Shown: in pieces, positions 24,003 to 35,709 of the stretch
Position numbering within the stretch: the stretch's first letter is position 1
Layout: each line of letters opens with the position of its first letter
From: Dioscorea cayenensis subsp. rotundata
Lineage: Eukaryota > Streptophyta > Magnoliopsida > Dioscoreales > Dioscoreaceae
Length of the DNA: 64,000 nt
Reading direction: 5' to 3'
Assembly: GCF_009730915.1 (NCBI RefSeq)
Contig: NC_052487.1
Location: forward strand, 19,749,283 to 19,813,282
The notes under the pieces: generated by a model
Told to the model about the DNA's origin: nothing
The model's input: only the letters and a program-made list of their open reading frames with translations
Databases searched by the model: none
Program-made: the position numbers and the translations under genes

Positions 24003-24560
24003 CTTTACAAGTATCAGATGTGCGTACCTGAAAAATAGAACAAAAAGATCGATAATCCTAAAATCAAAAAAATTCAACAACACCACTATGATCGCACTCT
24101 CAAGCTTGCAGAATCGCACGCCACAAGCTCCTGAGAAGATGATATAAACACTGATTTGAAACAATTTATCCAAAAATCCATCAATCTAGTAACTTCTCAA
24201 GCATGAACACGATCAAAAGGAAGAGCAGAATGGACACTATGCTAGGGTTTTTAGCGGATGGAGTGCATCAACATGGCCCAATTCAAGGGGAGATATGAAG
24301 ATGAATACCTTCAGTGGTATCAGAGGGCGGCGGTGTCGGCGGCGGCGACGGTGGCGGGAGCGAGAGCAAGCTGAGGACGCTGGGGCAATCGGGTTATCAA
24401 TCTCGTCGAGCTCTGCGAGTTTACGGGTTTGTGAAGCGGATCCGGTTAATCGGGTTTGTTACCGCTAAGAGATTACCCGCATCCGTTAAGGTTATTGATC
24501 TCAGTAATCAGGTCCCGGGTGTAGCGTAACGGGTGTAATCCGCATCCGCATCCGCATCCG
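24003..24560 (-). promoter_or_regulatory. DRG 5' UTR with intron, and proximal promoter
   Basis: A 5' UTR exon (24003-24027) is preceded by a predicted UTR intron, 24028-24308, with an acceptor TTTTTCAG and a donor GAAG-GTATTC on the - strand. The first UTR exon and promoter lie beyond 24309 in GC-rich sequence with GGCGGC repeats. Four CATCCG-type repeats occur at about 24538-24562. The intron holds a telo-box-like AAACCCTAG. The assignment of the intron is an inference from splice signals. Confidence 0.6.
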
Positions 24561-25252
24561 CAAACACACATGGAGGAATATTTAAAAAAAAAAATAATTA
24601 TAAAATTTATATTAAGGAAGGCCTCTGTAAAAGTTTTTATTTATTTAATAAGGATTTTAATAATATTTTCATGGAATTTTTATTCAATTAAAATATGATT
24701 AATTCATATTTAATTTTTATGAAATATTTAAATAAAACTTTATCTTTTTCTTTGGTAGTGTTCATCTACAAATTTTTCATCACAATCTTTTATGTCACAA
24801 ATTCAAGCAAGACTAGACTAATATAGGATTAAAATTGAGATTTGAAAACTTCATTGGTTTTGAGTGGCATTGATCCAATCATAAAATAATGTTGGTATAA
24901 AAATTATATTGGCTAAATTTGAAACCCATTGAATACAATGGTGATAATAAAATTTCAATCTATATATGTATACTGTCAACTGTGTATACAAGCTATTTAT
25001 AAAAAAAAAACTTGAGCTTCCTGCGAATAAAATATAATTATTTAATATTATTTAAAATTTCTTATTTATTAGAATTTAATAATTATTTAAAATTATAATT
25101 AAATTAAAAAAAGGGGAATTTTATCATATGATTTTGTTTTACAGAAAGTATATATATAGTACAAAATATCTATGTTTTTAAAAGTCAAACACAAAAATTT
25201 CAAAATAAATAAATAAATAAAAATAGAAGAAAAATATACAATTTACTAGAGT
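24561..25252. other. AT-rich spacer between divergent DRG and RRM genes
   Basis: No gene is seen. The stretch is AT-rich with (A)n and AAAT repeats and separates two divergent promoters. Confidence 0.5.
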
Positions 25253-25301
25253 CACGTGCATGTCACGCACATAAAGGATTCAAGGAAGCCATCGTCACGT
25301 G
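25253..25301. promoter_or_regulatory. Two G-boxes upstream of the RRM gene
   Basis: CACGTG occurs at 25253-25258 and 25296-25301, about 240-280 bp before the RRM start codon. CACGTG is bound by plant bZIP and bHLH factors. Two perfect copies 43 bp apart in AT-rich DNA are unlikely to be chance, but function is inferred. Confidence 0.55.
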
Positions 25302-25369
25302 CTCATTTCCTCGTCGTCAGACTTGACGCCCCTCTTTCTCTCCAGCACACGACCAGCGGCGCCTGGAGT

Positions 25370-25500
25370 TCGCCCTAGGGTTTATCCACCATCTCTCAAG
25401 GATCGCTAATCCCTTTGAGATTTGCCTCAAAAACCCTAGATTGGTACTCCGAGCTTCACTTCTTCGATTGTTTTTGTGAAAATCTAGGGTTTTGATGCAA
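25370..25500 (+). promoter_or_regulatory. Telo-box elements in the RRM gene leader
   Basis: Three AAACCCTA or reverse motifs are seen: CCTAGGGTTTA near 25373-25383, AAAACCCTAGA near 25431-25441, and TCTAGGGTTTT near 25483-25493. Telo-boxes are typical of plant genes for translation and RNA metabolism. A probable 5' UTR intron ends at 25522 (TTTCTTGCAG), 13 bp before the ATG. Confidence 0.55.
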
Positions 25501-25535
25501 TAACACCGTTGATTTCTTGCAGGTACGGAGAAAAA

Positions 25536-28500
25536 ATGAAATCCATGGACGCGGCGGATAAGAACCAGAGCGTTGTTAATGAGGAGGAGGAGGAGGAGGA
25601 GGAAGAGGAGGAGGTAGAGGAGGTGGAGGAAGTGGAAGAGGAGGTCGAGGAGGAGATAGAGGAGGAGATAGAGGAGGTAGAAGAGGAGGAAGGAGGCGGC
25701 GACGGAGGAGGGGAGGAGGAGGAGGAGGAGGAGAAGTTGGAGGAGAGGGAGGAGGGGAAGGATCTCTTGAGAAGGGAGTAGGGAACGTAGATAGTGCTGG
25801 CGAGGAGATTAAGGGCTCGGTTAGCGGTTCTTCTTCTGCAGGGTTAGTTGTGTGGTCTTTAGGTTTTCATGTAGTTTACTTGGATTCTTTGCATGTTTTG
25901 GATGACGGGCGTTTTTAGATTGAGAAATCCTTTGGGTTCTTTAGGTTTTCATGTAGTTTACTTGATTCTTTGCATTATTATGGGAATTGGTTGATGGTTG
26001 GGTGTATGTTGATATTATTTTATGCTGTCGGGGTGTGGCAGACTGGAATGATAAACTTTGGCTTTTCTTGTTTGATAGAAAAATCTTCGTTGGCGGCGTT
26101 GCTTGGGAGACAACCGAAGGTATGCTTGAATTCCTTTTTCTCTATTAATGTCCTGTTAATTATTGTTTTGTCTGTGTTTTAATTTCTTTTATGTCAGTGA
26201 ACCATTTTCTTATTCTTGTAAGTTGTAAGTATGGAATAACTGCAAAGATGGCAAATTGGCTTATTGATGGGTATTGTCTGCAACTCTCTTTTCTTTTTCT
26301 TAAAAATTCATGGTCTTTTTTTAATGCATCCTTTAGAACTGTCAGCCTGAAAGGTTCTAATAGAAGGAGCAGCTGAGAGATATAGCTGAAGCTTATTGTT
26401 TGTATTTGTAAGTTTGTAACCAAATGGAGACATTTATCTAGTGTTTCAGGACAAATAAAGGACCAACAGTATCATTTTGACTTAACCAACTAATGTGAAG
26501 TTTGGAGCCTTGAATTGCATATACCATGTACTATATATTCTATTGCTAGTGCTCTTGATATGCTTCTGATGTCGGTCAAGAGATGTTGTAATCTCTATTT
26601 GGCTTGTATCTTCTAAGAGCCAATTCACATGCACATGGACGCTTTTCTTATTTTTATATAACAGTGTCTTCTTCATGATGATGTTGTAGTCATCTTCTGT
26701 TTGGAGGTCACTCTACGGTGATGTATTAACTAAATATGAAAAAAATTGATGGGAGAAAGGCAGGTGATGAAAGTGATACTGAGCAAATTATTGTCACCTA
26801 GATTACAATTGACTTATCAATTTTTTAATTATGGCAATTGAAAGTTTTGGTTTTCATGAGTGTGTGCCGGCGTGCTTCGCACTTGTAGAATTAGCCATTT
26901 GACAAGAGATTATTTTACCAAAGCTTTGCAGCCCCTGACTGTTGGGTGCCATGTATGTTGGATCTGTTGGCCATATTGCATGTGAATCTATCTGCGTGTT
27001 GGCAAACCATACAAGAAGTTACATGATCAGACATAACATGTTAAACTATAGTTAAATCTCTCTATGAAGAGTTTCATGGTCATACATAATTTTTCAATCT
27101 GCTTCTCTCACATAGATAAGTTGACTATATTTGCTTGATTGCTCATTTTTTACGTTTCTACTTGTTTTTATTCTTTTTGATTGGTGCTTTGATAGTTTTT
27201 AAATGCTATAATAAACTGTTTACTCTTCTTTGGCTAGATTTTCTACATTTTTTTCACCGCCCTTGATAAGAAATTTCATCCTGGCTGTACTAAAATTTTC
27301 CATCTCTATAAACAGTTGTTTTAATTGTTTATGCAAAAGTGGTGTTGTAGTGCTATCCTTGTTTTGGGTTTATGTTTGCAAGTAAGATTATTTTTTCAAG
27401 CACTGTAAGTATTTAAACTGTTTGTATTTGCTGCTATAAATATGATCCAATATGTCCACTCGATCTATTTGTCTCCTTGTATGTCTTGGGAAAATGGTCA
27501 CTGAATAATATTCTTAGGATTTGGTTGTTCAATAGTACGGTGTCAATTGATAGCTAGATTTAGGTCATGCATAGGCATGAGTTTATATCGCATGACAAGT
27601 TCATAAATTTGTCTGAAATAGTTCATATTCAATAAGTGTTGGCGATGTTGCACTTAACATTATCTTCCTTGAGAAATGAGTATGAGAGTCTACAAGATTT
27701 AAGAATCAAACGTGCTCTTTTTCTTATTAGAAAGAAATGCTTCTCCAAATTTTCCAGTTTATATTGGTGTAAATTACACAGTTTTTGCCTTTGAATCCAT
27801 AGAAAAATTACTGTTTCTTTGAGTTAATTTGATAGCCACTTATTCTGTCTCAGTGGTTATGTTGTATGTTCAGACTACAGTTTTGTACTCACATTGATGG
27901 CAAAACAAGAGTATTTTGTCGCAGTTTGTAGTAAGTTCTTCAGAAGCTTTGTTGGTAATTTGGTCATCACTGCTGTGAACAAAGGTTTTGCACTTTAAGT
28001 GCAGTTATCTTCATGAGAAAGCTTATTAGGAAGTAATGAATATTATCATGGAGAGATATCAATGCTTGTAAGTTGTTTAGTTGGATGCTTGAAGCATTAG
28101 GATTGGCTGTATTTATTATATTATTGGAGTCATTAATGTGAAAGGATTGATGACAATTCTAAGTTGCCACAGGCTGGTAATATTTCTGCTAGCAATTTTC
28201 TTTCCATACCTAAGTCTTTCCTTCTATCGATTCTATTAACCTTGTGGGTCACTAAATAATTCTGTTCTTGAGACAACTCCCTTTTGAAACACCACTGCCT
28301 CTCTAGGTTGTGAAAATTTGATATTGCTTTCTATCTGGTCCCCAGCAATTATGTGCCTTGAACTGAGTTATGTTCAGTCTTATGTGATTTCAGTGGAGCA
28401 TATCTGTGATTGCTTAACCATATGAGGATTACGATCATATTTGTAGTTTTATTTATTCAAGGTAGTGATCATAGGTTAACTGGCCCATTTTTCTGGCTCC

Positions 28501-30542
28501 AACAGTTATTGGTGGAGATGAGGTAGTATTGGAGCTTGAAAGAGATAGTCTTAGACATTTTTGGAAAAATGCTTTATTTAGTAATATGGCCTCCTAAAGG
28601 TACCTTTCTAGATAGTGGCAAATTGTCATTTGTTGCCATTTGTTCTTTTGTGTCTCCTTTGACTGGCGACTGGAATAGGGGGAGTATTCATTGCCAAGGG
28701 TTACCGGGAAATATGTAAATTTTAATGGCATCTAAGTTCATTAAAGTCTAACGCATAGAGAGGAAAATACATTTTTTAATGGGAAGTATATCCTCATTTT
28801 TTTATTAAAAGGGATGAAAAAGAACATATATTATAAATGATGTGCTATGTATGACCTGATTGAGTATTTTTCTTGAATAGTCTTGCATATGTTTCCTCTG
28901 GATTTCCTCTAGAATATTCTTTAATTAGTACTTAGTTCATTTTGATGCTGTATGCTGTTGAGTTGCTGACATTCGCCTCTAAAAACTCAAATCAAGCCCT
29001 CAGTCTTTTCTCTGTTCTTTTCAGCTGGCTTCAGAGAGCACTTTGAGAAGTATGGGGAGATCACTGATTCTGTTATAATGCTGGACAAACATACCAAAAA
29101 GCCACGAGGGTTTGGGTTTGTGACATTTGCTGACTCAGCTGTCATTGACAATGTTTTGGAGGATGAACATGTCATTGATGGGAGGACGGTATAACTGGCT
29201 TTATTGTTTTTTTTTCCCTTTACTGCATTAGAGTTTATCCTCGTGAAGTTTACCTCAGATTTCATTATGTATAAGTATAATCAACTAATAAATAATAATG
29301 TCCTTGCTTGGTTCCAGGTGGAAGTAAAGCGAACAGTTCCTAGGGAGGATATGCCATCCAAAGGAGGTCCCAAGACTAAGAAAATTTTTGTGGGTGGAAT
29401 ACCCCCATCTTTAACTGAAGGTAGCAAATCTGTCAAGAAAGTTCTTAGTATCTTCTTGACCTTGTTAATTAAACTTTATGGTGTAATCTTGCAGATCAGT
29501 TAAAAGAGCATTTCTCCTCTTATGGTGAGGTGGTTGAACATCAGATAATGCTTGACCATAGTTCTGGTCGTTCACGAGGTTTTGGTTTTGTAACATTTGA
29601 GAATGAGGAGGCTGTTGAGAAAATCATATCTGAGGGTAAAATGCATGATCTTGGAGGGAAGCAGGTAAATCAATCAGCAGTTTAGGTTTTGTGCCTTCTT
29701 ACATTTTCAATTGCACACTTCACTTATTTTGGATTTACTTCATCAGTAAAGCATGGCGTCATCTCTTATTTGTATTTTTGGATGCGAAGCAAAGGGGAAA
29801 GCAGATGCAGTTTCTTCTTTTACATTGTTTGAAAGTTTATTCCCATTGAGTTAATGATGAGTCAAGTTAGGCTGCTTTATCCTATCTGAATACATTATAT
29901 AATAGATGTGAATGCGAAATCAGAGTGTGTTATGCATTTAACATGCATCTTTAGGGTTGCTTAGTAGTTCTACGAAAGGTCTCATGTTCTTTTAGATCTT
30001 TTTTTGAAATCTTGTGGTAGATTCTAATTAAGTTTCAGAAACTTCATGAAACTAGTGCTGGTAATATTAATATTCATCATTTTTCAGGTTGAAATCAAGA
30101 AGGCTGAGCCAAAAAAGCCTGGTGGAGATTCAGGTCTCAATGGGAGAGGTGGTGGCTATGGTGCCGGCGCCGGTGCTGGTGCTGGTGCTGGTGCGGTGCT
30201 GGTGGTATGTATGGCTACTATGGAAGTGGCAGCACATATGGGTATGGTGCTGGCGGCAGCGGCTATCGGTCTGCTGGCAGCTACTATGGTGGTTCAAGAG
30301 CTGCTGGGGCTTATGGTAGAGGCTATGGCTATGGAGGGGGCCCTGGTTATGGTGCAGGATACGGTCCTGGTTTTGGTGGGCCAATGTATGGCAGCAGTGG
30401 ATATGGCAGCGGGAATGGATATGGCGGACCGAGCGGATATGGTGGACCGTACAGTGGTGGTTATGGTGGTGGTGGTAGTGGTAGTGGTGGTTACGGTGGT
30501 GGCCGGGGATATGGGAATCGATACCACCCCTATGGTCGATGA
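25536..30542 (+). CDS. hnRNP-like RNA-binding protein with two RRMs and Gly/Tyr-rich tail; frame broken twice as sequenced
   Basis: The coding exons are 25536-25842, 26079-26119, 29025-29188, 29318-29420, 29495-29664 and 30088-30542, all GT-AG. RRM1 runs from KIFVGGVAWETTE (RNP2, exon 2) to RGFGFVTF (RNP1, exon 3). RRM2 has KIFVGGIPPSLTE and RGFGFVTF. The tail is rich in GYG and GG. Such hnRNP A/B-like proteins bind mRNA in the nucleus; the nearest family I recall is Arabidopsis At3g13224/At1g17640. From the ATG the frame is a poly-Glu stretch that ends at 25781, yet the rest of exon 1 (VGNVDSAGEEIKGSVSGSSS) and RRM1 need the frame one base over. In exon 6 the (GGTGCT)n tract near 30190 is also one base short, turning the GYG tail into a Val/Met-rich one. 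Both losses lie in simple repeats and the RRMs are intact, so a live gene with sequence errors is likelier than a pseudogene. Mended length would be about 413 residues. Confidence 0.85.
25559..25762 (+). repeat. (GAG)n-like low-complexity tract in RRM gene exon 1
   Basis: A long purine tract of GAG and GGA triplets with interspersed GTA and GTG. In the ATG frame it codes poly-Glu/Val. In the frame that joins RRM1 it codes Gly/Arg (RGG-like). The frame change needed to join the ATG to RRM1 must fall in or just after this tract. Confidence 0.85.
26120..29024 (+). other. Large intron inside RRM1
   Basis: This 2.9-kb intron separates the RNP2 strand of RRM1 from its RNP1 strand. The donor is GAAG-GTATGC and the acceptor TTCTTTTCAG. 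No transposon or second gene was recognised inside. The small open frames there have no known domain. Confidence 0.7.
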
Positions 30543-30996
30543 AGTTAGCCAATCATCTTGCCAGAGCCCTTTCCTGTAGTAAAGCATTCATGCTGCAGAT
30601 TTTGCCATTGTAAGATGAGACTTTCGCCTCTATGAGTCATACATGCTGATGATCATTGTTCTTGAGCCATCTTTCTCTCAACCAGGTTTAGACATTTATT
30701 GCTGGGATACTAAACCAATGTTATTACTTATTGTTTTCATCCAGGGAAAAGAAAAGATTGGTCAATGTAACTGTTTAGCTTGTTGATGAATTGCAGACAG
30801 CCCTCTTAGAGAAGAGTCCTTGATGGAACCATTTGTTCTTCCTTTTTGTTTCCATTTATTATTAACAATTTTAGTTTTGTGCCTTTTTCATCTATATTTT
30901 ATCAGGTGTTTGTAAGTTCTTACAGTGATTAAGGGTTTCATGAATTGATATTATGCTTGCTTGTGTTTTTCATTTCTTTGCATTTCAATATCAGCA
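30543..30996 (+). other. Probable 3' UTR of the RRM gene
   Basis: This stretch follows the conserved stop of the Gly-rich frame (30540-30542). It is T-rich with no other gene. The block duplicated at 53804 begins directly after it, so the duplication boundary lies close to the end of this transcript. Confidence 0.45.
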
Positions 30997-33756
30997 AACA
31001 ATGTATCTATTTTTAATAGTGTGGTTTAAACCATATCCTGCCTGCTAGGATTATTTATTTATTTATTTAATTATTTAATATATGCAGCGATTTCAAAGGC
31101 AAGAACAAGCTATTGTTATATGCTGGTGAGTGGTGAAACTGTCTTATTTAACTCAAAGTAGAACCTTTCATTTTATTGAAGTGTTTGTGGTACATAGATA
31201 GATAATATATTATTTCTGATTATTTTGTTTTATTTATTTATTTATTTATTATTGCCACTTCCTTCATAACTATGCATCACATGGTCTCTAACCTGCCCTC
31301 GCTCTCTCCCTGATCATCGTCACTCCCATCATTTTGAACATAAAAATAGTAAAATACAATTATTGGAGCTAATAATATTAGTATTCTCACGTATTTTTAT
31401 CACAAATAAAGTTTATTTGACTTGATCATAAACAATTATGCAATTTTATATGGCCATATATAATGTGTGTGTGTGCGTGTTTTATAGTATATTATTGGGC
31501 TTTGCCTATTTATTTTTTGGTTCTATTATTTTTTTAAAAATGCAGGCAAAATCTTATAACCTCAAAATTATTTATCATTTATTTTATTTTATTTTTCTTT
31601 TGGCATGCCATTGCCCAGCACTTAGCATATGATCCACAAGCAAATATAATTTCTTGAATTTTTTTAAAGATCAATTATTACTGTTATTTAAATAATTATC
31701 ATCGAAGATAACCTACAAATCTTTTAATATTTAATCTTCATAATTACTGCACCAAAGCCATAAATACATAAATAACTTCGTAAATATTCTTTTTAATTAT
31801 TTAATATACTTTTACTATTTCCAATAAATTATGTTCAACTACATTTTTTTATTAAATAAAAATAATTTTGAAAAATTAAATTAAATTTTTTTATAAATTT
31901 TAAATTATCAACCAATTTTAACTGTTTTTTTTTAATTCATATAAATTAATTAAAATAGAAAAATTAAAAAAATCGGAGAAATTAAATACCTGCTAAGCAT
32001 CATAACAGTGGCCTGAGGATTAGTTCCCGGGGGATTCAACAAACAAAGAGCTATCCGCCACCCGAATCCTCCCAACTCCAATGACCTTGTAATCCCTATC
32101 CACCACCTTCCCAACAATACACCCTCCATGAAAATGCCACAAAGTTTTCACACTTCTCTTGCAGAACTCAGGTAATGACTTTGTCTCATTCCCACTCTTC
32201 GGTATCAACTTTATATTAGCATTCACACTCATGTTCAACAACATCTCATCTGTGTAACTTAAATTCCCCATCAGCTTGATCACCGGCCTCGTTTTCGCAA
32301 TCTTTAATAACAAGCTAACTCCGGCGACACATAGGAGAACCTATGCTCTTCTCAAGAATAGAACCTTCTAGGAATACATCTTTTAACTGCTTTACATAAT
32401 AGTCTCACATCGATTAATTTAAAAAATGTAAATAATATTATTTAAAATAGTCTTATATCAATTAATTTAATAAATATGAATAATATTATTTATATAATAT
32501 AAAATAAAAATTATCTCGGACATATTGCCATTCTTGACAGTGACGATGCTGTCATTATTTTGGCCAAAGCCACTGATGGTCTCAACATAAAAACCCTTAG
32601 TAGTGATGCCTACTACTTGAGCTAGCTAGTGTTTGTTTTTGTGGCTCTGGTGTAGGGATTTGGATGTTATTTGATGGGTTGTCTGCAATCTCTTTTCATA
32701 CATGCTCATTGTTTAGTATCACCGGAATATTCATCTTTCTTAGATCTTCCTCCGATCCAACGATTGTGGTGTTCTGATCGCACCAGAGGTTAAGAGCACC
32801 TCACTTCGCTCATTTGCTTTGATAGATGCTTTATGTCGATTGCTGTTCTCGTCGTTGAAGATCACTCTGATCGCTTGGGGTTTGTACCTGTTTAAGTATT
32901 TGTTTAATTTGACAATGCAAAGTTATTAATCATCACCATCACCGCAATAAATGAGTGGTAGGTAGTTCAATTAATTTTCACACCGATTGAAAGTTTAATT
33001 TTTTTTGAAAATATAGTTAAAGATTTATAGAATGTGTGGAGTATCTCGTCCATATTAGCACTAAAATAAAAAATATAAATATTCTTATTGAACTTATCAA
33101 ATTATAAAAAATTTTAATTGATATCTCAATATGAGATTTATATGCTCATGTCGTTAAATTAGAAACTTTTTTAACTGAAATAACTGTCACCATTGTTAAG
33201 AGAAATAAAAAACACACCAACCATTTGTATGAAACACGGTGGCATAAATGAAATCATTAAGGTTTTGGGGGTTGCCGGTGGCCAAGAGATCGGCGGCGGT
33301 GTGTTGGAAGCCGTTATTACTGAAGATCGAGCCGCTAAACTTCGTCCCGTTGATATGTTCATAGGTATGTCCATTGAAGGGAGTAACTCCAACATCCAAG
33401 AGCCCATCCTTCATTGCACTTTGCCATGGCGCTGCCGGCTTCAAGAAGACTATCTTGTCCTCCACCCATTTGTATGATTCATTCACCAACACTTCATCCC
33501 ACCCGCATTTCTTACAAAACTACCGTAAATATAATGTTTTTTATAAAATAACTATATAACTATATAATATATTTGAAGCACACTCACAGAATTAGTTATG
33601 AATAAATAAAATATTATCTTAAATCAATGAGTTTAAATTTTTATGTATTTATATAAAAAAATTTGTTGAAAGAAATTTATTTCTTTGTAGAATTTTTACA
33701 AAATATACTCTCTTCGGTCCTTTTAATATACTTCTAAATCATGTTTAACTATATAT

Positions 33757-34112
33757 TGTTATGCCAAACACAACAATAATATGAAAAAAAACAAAAGAAA
33801 ATAGTAGCACACAGAGATTTACGTGGTTCGGTCTATATGACCTACGTCCACTGGAGATAGAGATTTCTTATTCTTCTCTTTCGAGAAAAAAACTCATACA
33901 GATGATACAGATAAAAACCCTATATATATCCAAATTAAAATAAAATAATATAACCCACAATGGATCAGTCTGTTGGGTAGGCCCAAGCCAAAAGCCCACC
34001 ATAGATTTTCATTGAAATCTCTAATTTAGGGTTAACTCCCTAAATTAGGGTCGAGTCATAATTTGGATAGGGTTACAATCACAATCAATTTCAAATTCAA
34101 AGCATCTCAACA
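33757..34112 (-). repeat. 3' LTR of the copia element
   Basis: On the - strand it begins TGTTGAGATGC and ends GGCATAACA. The polypurine tract AAGGTGGAGATT lies just inside (about 34113-34124). It differs from the right LTR by several indels, including an extra TTAGGGTTAACTCCC block at about 34026-34040. Confidence 0.9.
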
Positions 34113-34188
34113 AATCTCCACCTTGACTTGAATTTTCCCATGCATTAAGAACCAAGAACATCCCCTGCCATCCACGCCCCGATGGGCC

Positions 34189-34710
34189 TCATGCTGTGCG
34201 GATATTCACCAAGTCCAAGCTATGCTTGAACTTTTCTGTAGGTAAAGGCTTCGTCAACATATTTGCTGGATTGTTTGCTGTGGCTATTTTCTCTATGGAG
34301 AGGCGTTTGTCTTCAATAACATCCCGAATGAAGTTCAACCTGACATCAATATGCTTTGATCTTTCATGATAGACTGGATTCTTCACCAAGCTTAATGCAC
34401 TCTGACTATCACAAAAAATAATTGGTCTCTGCACATTCAAGCCCAAACTATCAACAAGACTATGCACCCACATGCCTTCCTTCTCCCATTCTGTCAGTAA
34501 CATGTATTCTGCTTCAATGGTAGACAAAGCAACAGTAGACTGAAGTGTTGCTTTCCAACTGATGGCACACCCAAATAGGGTAAAAATATAGCAAGTTAAA
34601 GATCTCCTATTAATAAGGTCTCCGCCATAGTTAGAATCTGTATAGCCAACAAGACCACCAGTACAACCATCAGTACCATAAACTAAGCAAATATTATTCG
34701 TACCTTTCAA
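34189..34710 (-). pseudogene. Copia RNase H region
   Basis: The frame has GYTDSNYGGDL, STIEAEYMLLTE (catalytic Glu context), FCDSQSALSLVKNP, KHIDVRLNFIRD and MLTKPLP. This is the copia RNase H with its usual terminal motif. A stop and shift near 34711-34722 part it from RT. RNase H removes the RNA strand during reverse transcription. Confidence 0.9.
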
Positions 34711-34722
34711 ATATCACATAAT

Positions 34723-35706
34723 CTATTTAACTGCCTCCCAATGAGCCTTCCCTGGATTACTCATAAACCTACTTAACACACTAACTGCATGAGCCAAATC
34801 TGGCCTAGTACATACCATTCCATACATCAAGCTACTAACAGCATTCGAATAAGGGACTCTACTCATGTAATCCCTCTCATTATTTGTACTAGGTAAGGTA
34901 CTAGCATCATATTTAAAGTGTAATGCCAAAGGAGTACTAACTGACTTTGAGTGTTCCATCTGAAAAGACTGCAACAACTTTTCAATATACTTCTGTTGTG
35001 AAACATATAACAATCCTGTTTTCCTGTCTCTCCAAATCTCCATACCCAATATCTTTTTGGCTACACCTAAATTTTTCATTTCAAACTCAATGCTCAATAA
35101 TGCCTTCAAACTATCAATTTCAGCTTTATTCTTAGCTGCAATCAACATGTCATCCACATATAGCAACAAATATATAAAGGAACCATCTAGAAGCTTTCTA
35201 GAGTAAACACAATTATCATACTCATTATGCACAAAATCATGAGAAACCATGAATGCATCAAACCTTTTATACCACTGCCTCGGGGACTGCTTCAACCCAT
35301 ACAGTGATCTTTTCAGCAAACATACACGGTCTTCCTTTCCTGAAACAAAAAATCCCTCTAGTTGTGACATATAAATCTGTTCCTCCAGATTCCCATGTAA
35401 AAAAGCTGTTTTGACATCAAGCTGTTCTAACTCCAAATCAAAAGCACTTACAATGGCTAGAAGAACCCGAATTGTTTTGTGCTTCACAACTGGTGAGAAT
35501 ACTTCATGATAATCAATTCCCTCCTTTTGTGAGAAACCCTTTGCCACAAGCCTTGCTTTAAACCTTTCTGGTTCAACTCCAAGAATCCCTTCTTTCTTCT
35601 TGGACATCCATTTGCATCCCACTTGTTTTACACCCTTTGGTAATGGAACTAGTTCCCAGGTTTCGTTCTTTGCTAGAGATTGTATCTCCTCATTCATGGC
35701 AATCAA
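34723..35706 (-). pseudogene. Copia reverse transcriptase region
   Basis: A 327-residue open frame begins in the NETWELVPLPKG motif and holds KARLVAKGFSQKEGIDY, LDVKTAFLHGNL, YVDDMLIAAKN (the YVDD catalytic box) and CTRPDLAHAVSVLSRFM. The RT itself is almost intact. Stops just outside both ends stop it from being part of one polyprotein. The GIDYHEVFSPV and YVDD wording resembles Tork/TAR-type plant copia elements. Confidence 0.93.
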
Positions 35707-35709
35707 CCA

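Noticed and set aside
30130-30552. His-rich frame on the - strand
   Set aside because: Antisense shadow of the Gly/Tyr-rich tail of the RRM gene.
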